In this document: piece by piece, positions 1 to 8,529 of the stretch
How positions within the stretch are numbered: position 1 is the stretch's first letter
How the letters are laid out: each line of letters opens with the position of its first letter
Source: an uncultured Prevotellaceae bacterium
GTDB taxonomy: Bacteria; Bacteroidota; Bacteroidia; Bacteroidales; Bacteroidaceae
Length of the DNA: 41,854 nt
Direction of reading: 5' to 3'
Assembly (NCBI GenBank): GCA_902797505.1
Contig: CADBSW010000083.1
Location: 1-41,854 of the forward strand
Translations under genes and position numbers: made by a program
The notes under the pieces: generated by a model
The model's database searches: none
The model's input: only the letters and a program-made list of their open reading frames with translations
Told to the model about the DNA's origin: nothing

Positions 1-1751
1 TACTGCCATATCTCATCCTGATAGAACCGTTTGTAGGCCGCGCGGTGCAGTTTCGGGAACGTCTTCTGCAGACGGTCGGCGATAGGCTGCCGCTCACCTT
101 TATATATATAGGTAGCCAAGGCAATGCTGATAACCGCTATGACGACGCTGGTGATGGCCACCGAAGAATCGAGGTGGATATCATAAGCCTGTCCGCTGGC
201 ACTCACCAGATGGCCGAAAGGAATGAATCCCGCCACTACGGTGATGGCTGCCAGTATGATGAGCGGAATGGTCATCGTCAACGGAGCCTCGTGCGGAGTG
301 TGGTGCTCGTGCAGTTCCTTGTTCTCCGTACCCCAGAAAATGCCGTAGTACAGACGGAACATATAGAACGCCGTCATGGCAGCCACACCCGTCATGATCC
401 AGCCCACCCACGGGCTGTATTGCATGCACGCCGTGAGGATCTCATCCTTGGAGAAGAATCCCGAGAACGGCGGAATGCCCGCAATGGCCAGACAGGCGAT
501 GAGGAAGGTGATGTGCGTGATGGGCATGTACTTACGCAGTCCACCCATTGCCGACATTTCGTTGGAGTGGACAGCATGGATGATACATCCCGCGCAGAGG
601 AAGAGGCAAGCTTTGAACATGGCATGGGTGAACAGGTGGAACATCGACGCCATGTAACCCAGTTGCTGGTGATTGTCGAGCACTGCCTCATGGCCGGGTA
701 GACACACGCCCAGCGCCACCATCATGAACGCAATTTGCGAGATGGTGGAGAAAGCCAACACACGTTTGATGTCGCTTTGGGCACAGGCCACCGCCGCGGC
801 ATAGAATGCCGTGAACACGCCTACCCACACAATGATGCTCAACTGTCCTGGCGCATATTCAATCCACAGCGGGAACATACGAGCCACCTGGAACACACCC
901 GCGACGACCATCGTGGCCGCATGGATGAGCGCCGACACTGGCGTGGGACCCTCCATGGCATCGGGCAACCAGATATGCAATGGGAACATCGCACTCTTAC
1001 CGGCACCTCCGATGAACATCAGCACCAAAGCGGTAGGAATGATGAAAGCACCGGCAGCAACAGCCTTGGCCACATTACCCTGGATAAACGGAGTAGTACC
1101 GTCGCCCATCACGATCGTCTCACCAGCAAACGAGAAGCTGAACGACTGGGTGTAGTAACCGAAGAGAAGGATACCGATCAGGAAGAACAAGTCGGCAAAA
1201 CGTGTTACGATAAATGCTTTCTTAGAGGCAGCCACGGCAGCGTGTGTGCTGTAGTAGAAGCCGATGAGCAGGTAAGAGCTCACACCTACCAACTCCCAGA
1301 ACAGATACATCTGGAAGATATTGGTGGCGAGCACCAGTCCTAACATAGACATGGAGAACAAGCTCAGGAAAGCATAGTAACGCTGGAAACCCTTCTCACC
1401 GTGCATGTAACCAAAAGAGTAGATATGCACCATCAGTGATACGGTAGAGATAACGATGAGCATCATCACAGAAATAGGATCCAAGAGGACACCTAAGTCG
1501 AAATGAAGATTACCCAACGGCAACCAGGTCACATTATAGGGAACGAGTGTCTGGAAGACACCGTCAACGCGTGCGGTAGTGAAATAGGTAAACGCTGTGC
1601 AATAAGAGATCAGCGTGACAATACCTAATGAACAAGTACCGATCAGTCCTGCTGTCTTGTGAGACATCTTCATACCGGCCAGTCCTAACACAATGAAGGA
1701 GAGGAGCGGCAAGAGCAGGATCAAACAGGAATATGAATAAATAGCATCCAT
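1..1751 (-). CDS. nuoL: NADH-quinone oxidoreductase subunit L (partial, C-terminus off the left edge)
   Basis: This is the large antiporter-like membrane subunit of respiratory complex I, which takes part in proton pumping. The ATG lies at 1749-1751 and the frame stays open to the window edge, giving about 583 codons of a family usually somewhat over 600. The translation starts MDAIYSYSCLILLLPLL and is strongly hydrophobic. It contains the family hallmarks LFWELVGVSSYLLIGF (about residue 150) and LPDAMEGPTPVSALIHA (about residue 265), followed by ATMVVAGV. It lies 28 bp downstream of nuoK in the same direction, so it belongs to the nuo operon; nuoM and nuoN would be expected just beyond the edge. 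Identification is firm; only the last few dozen residues are unseen. Confidence 0.96.
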   Translation of the reverse strand, partial: MDAIYSYSCLILLLPLLSFIVLGLAGMKMSHKTAGLIGTCSLGIVTLISYCTAFTYFTTARVDGVFQTLVPYNVTWLPLGNLHFDLGVLLDPISVMMLIVISTVSLMVHIYSFGYMHGEKGFQRYYAFLSLFSMSMLGLVLATNIFQMYLFWELVGVSSYLLIGFYYSTHAAVAASKKAFIVTRFADLFFLIGILLFGYYTQSFSFSFAGETIVMGDGTTPFIQGNVAKAVAAGAFIIPTALVLMFIGGAGKSAMFPLHIWLPDAMEGPTPVSALIHAATMVVAGVFQVARMFPLWIEYAPGQLSIIVWVGVFTAFYAAAVACAQSDIKRVLAFSTISQIAFMMVALGVCLPGHEAVLDNHQQLGYMASMFHLFTHAMFKACLFLCAGCIIHAVHSNEMSAMGGLRKYMPITHITFLIACLAIAGIPPFSGFFSKDEILTACMQYSPWVGWIMTGVAAMTAFYMFRLYYGIFWGTENKELHEHHTPHEAPLTMTIPLIILAAITVVAGFIPFGHLVSASGQAYDIHLDSSVAITSVVIAVISIALATYIYKGERQPIADRLQKTFPKLHRAAYKRFYQDEIWQ

Positions 1752-1779
1752 TGTCTTTTTCTTTTTTACTGATTAATGA

Positions 1780-2088
1780 TTAATTCTTCATTTCCTGGAT
1801 ACTGTTCACACGATCACTATGATAGTTCCGATACACATTGATAATAATTGCCACAGCAACAGCTGTCTCTGCAGCACTGATACCAATGGAGAACAAAGAG
1901 AAGAAGAATCCCTCCATACCTTGAGGGTAGACCAAACGGTTGATGGCGGCAAAGTTGAGATCCACCGCATTCAGGATAAGCTCAACGGAGATGAGCATCG
2001 CGATCAGGTTTCGACGGCTGATGAAGCCGAAGACGCCGATAAAGAACAACAGTGCGCTGAGCACCATAAAACAAGATACTGGTACCAT
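1780..2088 (-). CDS. nuoK: NADH-quinone oxidoreductase subunit K
   Basis: Small membrane subunit of complex I, homologous to MrpC antiporter subunits, part of the proton-translocating arm. It has 102 residues, the usual family length, and three predicted membrane helices. The two intramembrane glutamates needed for pumping in this family appear at E36 (in MLISVELILNAV) and E74 (in GISAAETAVAVA). It starts 4 bp after the nuoJ stop and is followed after 28 bp by nuoL, so translation is probably coupled with nuoJ. Confidence 0.97.
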   Translation of the reverse strand: MVPVSCFMVLSALLFFIGVFGFISRRNLIAMLISVELILNAVDLNFAAINRLVYPQGMEGFFFSLFSIGISAAETAVAVAIIINVYRNYHSDRVNSIQEMKN

Positions 2089-2092
2089 AAGC

Positions 2093-2605
2093 TTACTCCT
2101 TTCTTGAAATCATTATACCACCGATGATACATGCCAACAGGAAGATAGAGATAAACTCAAACGGCAATACATATCCGAATCGGTCAGAGGATACCATCGC
2201 ATGACCAATGGCGTCCATGCCAACCTCCTGATCGGGTACCATGGCGAAGTGATTAAACAACTGACTCTTAACAAACACAAAACCAGTCAGGGCCAAACCA
2301 ACCACAGCCATGAAGATGCCGAAGGCGATACGACTGCCCTTGAGGCGCTCTACCAGTCCCTGCAGGGTCTGCTTGCTCACCAACTGAATGGCAAAGATAT
2401 AAATCATTGTCACACCACCTGCATAGACAGCAATCTGAGCAGCACCCAGATAGGTATAGTCAAGCAGGAAATACAATCCTGCGATGCCGAAGAGCACGAA
2501 GAGCAGGAAGGTGGCTGCACGCATGATACGCTTGGTCGTTACACACATAACGGCAGAGAAGAGTATCACACAGGCCAATATACCAAACATTATTATATTA
2601 ACCAT
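2093..2605 (-). CDS. nuoJ: NADH-quinone oxidoreductase subunit J
   Basis: Membrane subunit of complex I (170 residues) with about five hydrophobic helices. The family signature is visible in helix 3, where YLGAAQIAVYAGGVTMIYIF carries the pi-bulge region of NuoJ. The N-terminus MVNIIMFGILACVILFSAV is a typical first helix. It lies between nuoI (3 bp upstream) and nuoK (4 bp downstream), as in other nuo operons. No unusual features. Confidence 0.96.
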   Translation of the reverse strand: MVNIIMFGILACVILFSAVMCVTTKRIMRAATFLLFVLFGIAGLYFLLDYTYLGAAQIAVYAGGVTMIYIFAIQLVSKQTLQGLVERLKGSRIAFGIFMAVVGLALTGFVFVKSQLFNHFAMVPDQEVGMDAIGHAMVSSDRFGYVLPFEFISIFLLACIIGGIMISRKE

Positions 2606-2608
2606 AGA

Positions 2609-3142
2609 TTACTTCGTTTTAGTGTTAAACTTACCAATCTCCAACGGAGCACCACCATCAATCAGGTTAGGCAGAGAACCACCCTGATAGACCTCCTTGT
2701 CGAGATGAAGCACCAGCTGACCACGGTCGAACACAGCGTTCTCGAAGTCGTTGGTAAACTCGATCGCATCGAAGTTGCAGGCATTGGTACACAACTGACA
2801 GAACATGCAGTCGCCCAGGTCGTACTGGTAGTCACGCAGCATGCGCTTCTTCTTACCAGTGGCCTCATCGGTAACCATCTCTGAGACGATCTTGATCGTT
2901 CCGTTAGGACATGATTTCTCACACAACGTACAGGCAGTGCACTTATAGCTACCGTCTTCATTACGCTTGAACACCAGACGACCGCGATGGCGCTTAGCCA
3001 CATGAAGGGTCGTCTTACGGTTCTCGGGATACTGTTCGGTCGACTTCGCCGTGAAATACTCGCGCAATGTGGTCTTCATACCCACTGCTAAAGTCTTCAC
3101 CGCATGGCCGACTTCACCGAAATATGATTTGTTATTTTCCAT
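2609..3142 (-). CDS. nuoI: NADH-quinone oxidoreductase subunit I (2x[4Fe-4S] ferredoxin-like)
   Basis: Peripheral-arm subunit of complex I that carries clusters N6a and N6b and passes electrons towards NuoB. Two complete CxxCxxCxxxC motifs are present: C68, C71, C74, C78 and C112, C115, C118, C122. The protein is 177 residues, normal length, with a short basic N-terminal segment that probably contacts the membrane arm. It lies between nuoH (26 bp upstream) and nuoJ (3 bp downstream). Because no NuoEFG is encoded in this cluster, NuoI is also the candidate entry point for electrons from ferredoxin or another donor; that is an inference from gene content. Confidence 0.97.
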   Translation of the reverse strand: MENNKSYFGEVGHAVKTLAVGMKTTLREYFTAKSTEQYPENRKTTLHVAKRHRGRLVFKRNEDGSYKCTACTLCEKSCPNGTIKIVSEMVTDEATGKKKRMLRDYQYDLGDCMFCQLCTNACNFDAIEFTNDFENAVFDRGQLVLHLDKEVYQGGSLPNLIDGGAPLEIGKFNTKTK

Positions 3143-3168
3143 TTTCTTTTACTTTTTATGACACCCGA

Positions 3169-4257
3169 TTACTTAACGTACCATCCCAGTGCCACAACGA
3201 CTGTCATCAGCACGATATTGAACAATGACAGTGGCATCAGATATTTCCACTCTAACTTCAAGATCTGGTCGATACGCAGACGGGGGAAGGTCCAACGTAC
3301 CCACATCAGCAACCATACCAAGAAGAAGGTCTTAGCAAAGAACCATACGATACCCGGGATATAGTTCATCAACGTATCGAAGGCAGAGATACCTATATTA
3401 ATAGGTGCCCATCCACCGAGGAATACTGTTGCGGCGATGCCGGAGATCACGAAAAGGTTCAGATACTCAGCCAGGTAGAAGAAGCCGAAGCCCATACCGG
3501 AATATTCGGTATGATGACCGGCTGTCAACTCACTCTCAGCCTCTGCCATATCGAACGGACCACGGTTAGCCTCAGCGTTACCGGCAATGAGGAACGTGAT
3601 GAAAGCGATGATAGCAGGCAGTGGAGCCTGAACGACGAGCCACTTCCAAGGACCGGTCTGTGCCTCTACGATACCGCTCATCTGCATGGTTCCTGTAAGG
3701 ATCACAGCAGCGATAAGACACAGACAGAGAGACATCTCGTAAGAGATCATCTGTACGGCGGCACGCATGGCAGATACCACAGAATACTTATTGTTTGAAC
3801 CCCAACCGGCTAGGAAGATACCTACCACGCCGATGGATGAGATCGCTGTCAGCAAGAAGATACCGACGTTGAAGTCAAGGATGGTAGCACCATTATTCCA
3901 TGGGAGGAAAGAGAAGGTGCCTACTGATGCGATGATCACCAGGAAAGGAGCGACAATATAGAGCAGCTTATCAGCCTTATCAACGAAGAAGATCTCTTTG
4001 ATCAACATCTTCAGCACGTCGGCAAACACCTGCAGGGTACCCCAAGGACCTACACGCATCGGGCCCAGACGACACTGGAAATAAGCACACACCTTACGCT
4101 CCATGAAGATCAGCACAATAGCAATGAGTGCATAGGCTATGAGAATCATCACGCCTACCAGCACGCACTCAATAAGGATGGTCCAGAAACTGTTCAGGCC
4201 AAGGGTGGTTCTGAGCAGGTTGTCAAACCATTGTGTTACTATAGAAAAATCAAACAT
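3169..4257 (-). CDS. nuoH: NADH-quinone oxidoreductase subunit H
   Basis: Membrane subunit of complex I that forms the quinone-access chamber with NuoB and NuoD. It has 362 residues and about eight to nine hydrophobic helices. Conserved elements are FMERKVCAYFQCRLGP (residues 51-66) and the acidic loop NRGPFDMAEAESELTAG (231-247), which faces the quinone tunnel in structures of the family. It lies 35 bp after nuoCD and 26 bp before nuoI. Assignment is secure. Confidence 0.97.
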   Translation of the reverse strand: MFDFSIVTQWFDNLLRTTLGLNSFWTILIECVLVGVMILIAYALIAIVLIFMERKVCAYFQCRLGPMRVGPWGTLQVFADVLKMLIKEIFFVDKADKLLYIVAPFLVIIASVGTFSFLPWNNGATILDFNVGIFLLTAISSIGVVGIFLAGWGSNNKYSVVSAMRAAVQMISYEMSLCLCLIAAVILTGTMQMSGIVEAQTGPWKWLVVQAPLPAIIAFITFLIAGNAEANRGPFDMAEAESELTAGHHTEYSGMGFGFFYLAEYLNLFVISGIAATVFLGGWAPINIGISAFDTLMNYIPGIVWFFAKTFFLVWLLMWVRWTFPRLRIDQILKLEWKYLMPLSLFNIVLMTVVVALGWYVK

Positions 4258-4292
4258 GATGTTTATACGATTATAGAATTTACTGTTAATGA

Positions 4293-5855
4293 TTATCGGT
4301 CGATATCAGGAATAACGAAGTCGATAGCAGCACCGGTGGTTACCAGGTCGGCAATCTTCTGACCGCGCAGCATCGGGTCGAGCGCACCAACCAGAGACAA
4401 TCCCATCGGACGCATCTTCATACGATACGGACTCTTATCGCCCTTTGAATCGAGATATACACCGAACTCACCGCTGGCTCCCTCAACAGAGAAGTACCAC
4501 TGTCCTTCGGGCACCTTGATGATAGGCTTCTGCTTGATATAGAAATCACCGGCAGGAATATTGTCGATCAACTGCTCGATAATATCCAGACTCTGATAGA
4601 GTTCCTGAACATGGATCAAGTAACGGTCCATAGAGTCGCAGCCAGTCATCGTAATCTGTTTCCACTCTACCTGATCGTACATCACATACGGATGACGCTT
4701 ACGGGTATCGTTAGCCCAACCGGCAGCACGACCGGCAGGACCGGTAACGGCGTAGTTGATACAGTTGGCCTTGTCCATCATACCGACTTTCTCAAAACGG
4801 TTGTGGGTGATAATATTGTCACCGAACACATCCATATATTCCTGAATGATCGGGCGCAGGTACTTGCACAACTTCTTGGTGTTCTCCACAAAGTTTGGAT
4901 CGATATCATCCTGCAAGCCACCTATTCTATAATAGTTCTGGATCAGTCGTCCACCTGTGGTCTCCTCCATCACGTTGAGCACATGCTCACGATCACGCAT
5001 ACAATAGAGGAATGCGGTGAGCGCACCTAAGTCCTGTGCACAGCAACCGAGGTACAGCAAGTGTGAGTCGATACGCTGCAACTCATCCATGATGGTACGG
5101 ATATACTTGATACGGTCAGACAGTTCGATGCCCATACCCTCTTCGATCACACCTACCAACGCATGGCGATGCATCATGGCAGAGAGGTAGTTCAGACGGT
5201 CGGTCAGCGCCAATGTCTGTGGATAGGTCATACCCTCCCACATCTTCTCTATACCACGGTGAATATATCCCAGATGCGGATAGATACGCTTCACGGTCTC
5301 ACCGTCGAGAACAGTCTGCAGACGGAGCACACCGTGAGTAGAAGGGTGCTGCGGACCGATATTGATGACATACTCATCATTGGTGAACAGACGGTTTTGC
5401 TTACATGTCAGTTTGCCATCCTCATCGAGGTTGTACTCACAACCGTAGTCGGGCTCGTTATCATCCTCGAGGGTGTAACTGTCGTCGAACTTCCAGTCCT
5501 TACGCAAAGGATAACCGTTGAAGTCGTTGCGCAGGAACAAGCGACGCATATCGGGATGACCGAGGAACAGGATTCCGTAGAAGTCGTATACCTCGCGCTC
5601 CAGCAGGTCGGCTACACGCCACAGTTTGCTGACGGTAGGTATCACATAGTGTCCATCCACCTGCTTGGCGATCATCTTCACACTGGTACGCTCATTGGTA
5701 TCGGTATTCTCGAGGATATAAATACATCCGAGACCCTCCTCACCGAAGTCCTCACCAATAACAGTAACAAGATAATCGAAATGCTTATTGTCTTTCAGGT
5801 TTTGCATCTCCTGAGCAAACCTGTCGAAGTCAAATACAAGATTCTCTAATTTCAT
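4293..5855 (-). CDS. nuoCD: NADH-quinone oxidoreductase, fused subunits C and D
   Basis: One 520-residue protein joins two hydrophilic complex I subunits. Residues 1-125 are the NuoC domain, with the signature EREVYDFYGI (86-95) and PLRKDW near 116. An acidic linker follows (about 126-160). From about 161 comes NuoD, with GPQHPSTHG (167-175), the loop lining the quinone site. C/D fusion also occurs in E. coli and many Bacteroidota, so it is natural rather than an artefact: the join is an open frame with no stop or start between the halves. Its start overlaps the last 4 bp of nuoB (ATGA), indicating coupled translation. Confidence 0.96.
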   Translation of the reverse strand: MKLENLVFDFDRFAQEMQNLKDNKHFDYLVTVIGEDFGEEGLGCIYILENTDTNERTSVKMIAKQVDGHYVIPTVSKLWRVADLLEREVYDFYGILFLGHPDMRRLFLRNDFNGYPLRKDWKFDDSYTLEDDNEPDYGCEYNLDEDGKLTCKQNRLFTNDEYVINIGPQHPSTHGVLRLQTVLDGETVKRIYPHLGYIHRGIEKMWEGMTYPQTLALTDRLNYLSAMMHRHALVGVIEEGMGIELSDRIKYIRTIMDELQRIDSHLLYLGCCAQDLGALTAFLYCMRDREHVLNVMEETTGGRLIQNYYRIGGLQDDIDPNFVENTKKLCKYLRPIIQEYMDVFGDNIITHNRFEKVGMMDKANCINYAVTGPAGRAAGWANDTRKRHPYVMYDQVEWKQITMTGCDSMDRYLIHVQELYQSLDIIEQLIDNIPAGDFYIKQKPIIKVPEGQWYFSVEGASGEFGVYLDSKGDKSPYRMKMRPMGLSLVGALDPMLRGQKIADLVTTGAAIDFVIPDIDR

Positions 5856-6556
5856 TTGGCTTCCTCCTTCACATCTTTCTTTAGTTCATTAACGAAATCC
5901 TCAGGCACATCAGTCACCACGATAGGTTTCTTCTTCCAGCCTGAAGCGATAGCCTCGTTGGAGAGATTCAGTTCACGCTCTTCTTTGTTCTGCTTGTGGT
6001 TGGCACCACCGAAGAACTTCTCCACCTTTACCTTACGCTGCAACTGCATCATACCGTAAAGGATAGCCTCGGGACGTGGAGGGCAACCGGGGATATATAC
6101 ATCCACAGGAACGATCTCATCGATACCCTTCACCACATGGTAGCTGGATTTGAACGGTCCACCACTGATCGTACATCCGCCTACGGCAACGATATACTTA
6201 GGCTCAGCCATCTCATCATAGAGACGCTTGAAAGCAGGAGCCATCTTGTGTGTGATCGTTCCGGCCACCATGATCAGGTCGGCCTGGCGGGGAGAGTTAC
6301 GGGTAACCTCGAAACCGAAGCGAGAGAAATCATAACGGGCGCAACCAACAGCCATGAACTCAATACCGCAGCAAGAGGTACCGAAGGTCAACGACCATAA
6401 AGAATTGGAACGGCCCCAGTTGATCAACTGGTCAAGATTTCCCACCACAGCATTTACACCACCTTCATTCAGTTCGTCAATGATCGACTGCAGCGTATCA
6501 TTGTCCTTGAATTCCTCGTAAGGAAGACTCTTGATCTTTGGTTTTCTTATTTCCAT
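5852..6556 (-). CDS. nuoB: NADH-quinone oxidoreductase subunit B
   Basis: Complex I subunit carrying cluster N2, the last iron-sulfur centre before quinone. The four cluster ligands are seen as the tandem pair C62-C63 (TSCCGIEF), C128 (VGGCTISGG) and C158 (PGCPPRPE). The ATG at 6556 was chosen because an AAGGAG lies 7 bp upstream and it gives a short 10-bp overlap with nuoA; an upstream ATG at 6577 would add MAERSSG inside nuoA. The 234-residue product has a lysine- and glutamate-rich tail of about 60 residues after the NuoB core, which is somewhat longer than the minimal family form. Confidence 0.95.
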   Translation of the reverse strand: MEIRKPKIKSLPYEEFKDNDTLQSIIDELNEGGVNAVVGNLDQLINWGRSNSLWSLTFGTSCCGIEFMAVGCARYDFSRFGFEVTRNSPRQADLIMVAGTITHKMAPAFKRLYDEMAEPKYIVAVGGCTISGGPFKSSYHVVKGIDEIVPVDVYIPGCPPRPEAILYGMMQLQRKVKVEKFFGGANHKQNKEERELNLSNEAIASGWKKKPIVVTDVPEDFVNELKKDVKEEAK

Positions 6557-6897
6557 TCCAGAGCTCCTTTCCGCCAAGCATATGCCAGGCCAAATACAAG
6601 TACCAACAAGAAGAAACCGATGCTGACAAGCGCCATGCCACCGAAATCTTTAACTACCACTGCCCATGGATAGAGGAAGAGTGTCTCCACATCAAACATG
6701 AGAAAGAGGATTGCAAAAAGGTAAAATCCTATAGACACAGGGAGCCACGAAGAACCTTTGGTGGGGATACCGCACTCAAAGGGTTCGCCCTTCAACGTGT
6801 TATAGGATCGCGGGCCTACAAGTTTCGCGATGACGTAGGCACCAACAACCAAAACAATAGCCGTCAATAAGACGGTAACCAACAAATAAAAATACAT
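6547..6897 (-). CDS. nuoA: NADH-quinone oxidoreductase subunit A
   Basis: Small three-helix membrane subunit at the junction of the two arms of complex I; 116 residues. The loop after helix 1 carries YNTLKGEPFECGIPTKGSS, matching the conserved E-x-x-F-E-C-G-I-P region, and FYLFAILFLMFDVETLFLYP is the classic helix 2 with FDVE. It is the first gene of the minus-strand nuo operon: nothing in the same direction lies upstream for more than 1.8 kb, and the divergent LRR gene begins at 7067. Hence nuoE, nuoF and nuoG are not in the usual place between nuoCD and nuoH nor upstream. Confidence 0.95.
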   Translation of the reverse strand: MYFYLLVTVLLTAIVLVVGAYVIAKLVGPRSYNTLKGEPFECGIPTKGSSWLPVSIGFYLFAILFLMFDVETLFLYPWAVVVKDFGGMALVSIGFFLLVLVFGLAYAWRKGALEWK

Positions 6898-6949
6898 ATA
6901 ATGTAAATATTAAAATATGCTGTAAAAAGCAACGTTTTTAAAAACGGTG

Positions 6950-6957
6950 CAAAGGTA
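6950..6957 (-). promoter_or_regulatory. Candidate -7 box for the nuo operon
   Basis: On the minus strand this reads TACCTTTG and continues GCA, a good match to the Bacteroidota -7 consensus TAnnTTTG. It is 53 bp upstream of the nuoA ATG. No exact TTTG is seen at the expected -33 distance. The leader between the box and nuoA contains a perfect 14-bp palindrome, CGTTTTTAAAAACG (6933-6946), which could be an operator or a weak hairpin; its role is unknown. Confidence 0.5.
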
Positions 6958-7022
6958 CTAATTTTATTCATGAATATTCATCTTTTTAACAGAAAAATAT
7001 ATATGGTTACGAAAAAAAGTCT

Positions 7023-7030
7023 TATTTTTG
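7023..7030 (+). promoter_or_regulatory. Candidate -7 box for the LRR gene
   Basis: TATTTTTG followed by CAG matches the Bacteroidota -7 consensus and lies 36 bp before the ATG at 7067. It also argues against the longer reading frame that could begin with TTG at 7028, since that start would lie inside the promoter. No clear -33 TTTG is present. Confidence 0.45.
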
Positions 7031-7066
7031 CAGAGAGAAAATAATATCAACTTAATCTATATCAAG

Positions 7067-8365
7067 ATGAGAATAAAACAAATATCTGTCTTTTTACTGA
7101 TAATGCTGTGTTTCTGCACCGCAATGAATGCCGCAAACCGTCAACCTGTCATCAAGAATCCATTAAAGAAAGCACCCACCGCCATCGTTGATGGTATCAA
7201 CTATCGGTTGGATGAAAAGAACCAAAAAGCAAAAGTGATTTCAGGTGAGAACCTATATACTGGTGACATCGTCATACCCGAGAAGATAGAATATGACAGT
7301 GTGAAATACTACGTAGAGGAGATCGATGATAACGCATTCAAGGACTGCGCCTCCCTCTCATCTATCACCATCCCCACCACGATCACCAAGATCGGTTCAG
7401 GAGTGTTTAAGAACTGTACAGCCTTGGAGGAGATCACGATACCCGAGTCGGTAAAGGAGATTAAGAGTGAGACCTTTGAAGGATGCAGTAACCTGATGAT
7501 GATTCGTATGCACAACGGAATCACGGAGTTGAGTCAGGGTGCCTTCAAGAAGTGTACCGCCCTGGAGTCTATCGCCCTGCCCAACAACCTCACTACCCTA
7601 CCCAACAATCTTTTCCAAGGCTGTTCTAATCTGAAGAATGTGCGGTTACCGGGATCACTCAGCAAGATCGGCAGTAGTGTATTCGAAGAGTGCGCCAGTC
7701 TGGAGGAGGTAGACATCCCCAATGGTGTGAAATCCATTGGCAGTGATGCTTTCAAGAACAGTACGATGCTGCATCGTTTTTCTTCAACTACCAGTATGAC
7801 AGAACTTCCCCATGGTATCTTCGAGGGATGCACCAATCTGAAGGAGGTTCAACTCACCACATCCATCCGTAATATCTCGAGTGATGCGTTTCACGGATGT
7901 TCTTCTCTCGACAGCATCCATATCCCCAACTCAGTGAAGTCGATGGGCAGCAGTGTGTTTGAAGGATGCTCTAACTTGCGTGTCATCAATATCCCCGGTG
8001 CTATCAGTGAGATTCCCTCGAAGGCTTTCAAGGACTGTAGTACAATAGCTGATATCAAACTCACCAACTCGATTAAGTCGATCGGTTCGGATGCCTTCAA
8101 CGGATGTGCCTCTATCGTTACTATCGAGATACCCACCAGTGTGAAAGAGATCGGCTCGGATGCGTTCAACAACTGCAATAGTCTGAACACGGTGATTATG
8201 CGTAGCGGCACGCCTTGTAAGATCAAGAAAGATAGTTTTAGTAAGACTTTCATGAAGGAAGGTACCTTATTGGTTCCCAACGAGATACCTTATAAGGCTG
8301 ATCCAAAGAGCAACTGGGCTAAGTTCCGTAATATCGAGAAGAATACGATCAATAGACGCTATTGA
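7067..8365 (+). CDS. Secreted BspA-type leucine-rich-repeat protein
   Basis: A 432-residue protein with an N-terminal signal peptide (MRIKQISVFLLIMLCFCTAMNA). From about residue 85 to 390 it consists of some twelve tandem 23-residue repeats of the LRR_5/BspA type, each with a core like I-P-x-S-V-K-x-I-G-S-x-A-F-x-x-C-x-x-L. In oral and gut Bacteroidota such proteins are secreted or surface proteins that bind host matrix or other bacteria; the ligand here is unknown. The last 40 residues (LLVPNEIPYKAD onwards) resemble the usual capping segment. I see no lipobox after the signal and no obvious type IX sorting domain, so attachment to the surface is unclear. The ATG at 7067 was chosen because it gives the signal peptide and lies downstream of the promoter box. 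The gene stands alone, divergent from nuo. Confidence 0.9.
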   Translation: MRIKQISVFLLIMLCFCTAMNAANRQPVIKNPLKKAPTAIVDGINYRLDEKNQKAKVISGENLYTGDIVIPEKIEYDSVKYYVEEIDDNAFKDCASLSSITIPTTITKIGSGVFKNCTALEEITIPESVKEIKSETFEGCSNLMMIRMHNGITELSQGAFKKCTALESIALPNNLTTLPNNLFQGCSNLKNVRLPGSLSKIGSSVFEECASLEEVDIPNGVKSIGSDAFKNSTMLHRFSSTTSMTELPHGIFEGCTNLKEVQLTTSIRNISSDAFHGCSSLDSIHIPNSVKSMGSSVFEGCSNLRVINIPGAISEIPSKAFKDCSTIADIKLTNSIKSIGSDAFNGCASIVTIEIPTSVKEIGSDAFNNCNSLNTVIMRSGTPCKIKKDSFSKTFMKEGTLLVPNEIPYKADPKSNWAKFRNIEKNTINRRY

Positions 8366-8385
8366 TTTTTGGAGATCATAGGCAC

Positions 8386-8529
8386 CCTCATTGCGGGCTT
8401 GATGCACAAACTCTCATAGATCATTCTCTATTTTTTCAACACAGAGATTTGGAGACACAGAGTAAAAAAACTGCAACTCCGAATCTCTGTGTTTTTATTT
8501 GTAGATTGCGGATCAAGTCCGCAATGAGG
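8386..8529. repeat. Nested palindrome (144-bp candidate mobile repeat or structured spacer)
   Basis: An 18-bp inverted repeat with one G/U-type mismatch (8386-8403 and 8512-8529; arm CCTCATTGCGGGCTTGAT) brackets an internal 17-bp hairpin (8438-8454 with 8477-8493). The right arm itself can also fold locally: ATTGCGGA and TCCGCAAT form an 8-bp stem around TCAAG. The layout resembles a miniature inverted-repeat element but could equally be two stacked palindromes. No target duplication was identified. Confidence 0.55.
8438..8500. terminator. Probable bidirectional rho-independent terminator
   Basis: A 17-bp stem (8438-8454 pairing with 8477-8493, one G-U pair) has a loop of about 22 bases. It is followed by TTTATTT on the plus side and, for transcripts from the right, by the run opposite TTTTTT at 8431-8436. 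It lies between the plus-strand LRR gene (end 8365) and the minus-strand CDF gene (end 8777), exactly where a two-way terminator is expected. Confidence 0.7.

Noticed and set aside
45-1343. Plus-strand open frames of 218 and 202 codons
   Set aside because: They lie opposite nuoL, whose minus-strand frame is open throughout and matches the family; the products are rich in His, Arg and Glu without any domain.
7028-7066. An earlier TTG start for the LRR protein
   Set aside because: It overlaps the promoter box at 7023-7030 and would place 13 residues before an otherwise standard signal peptide.
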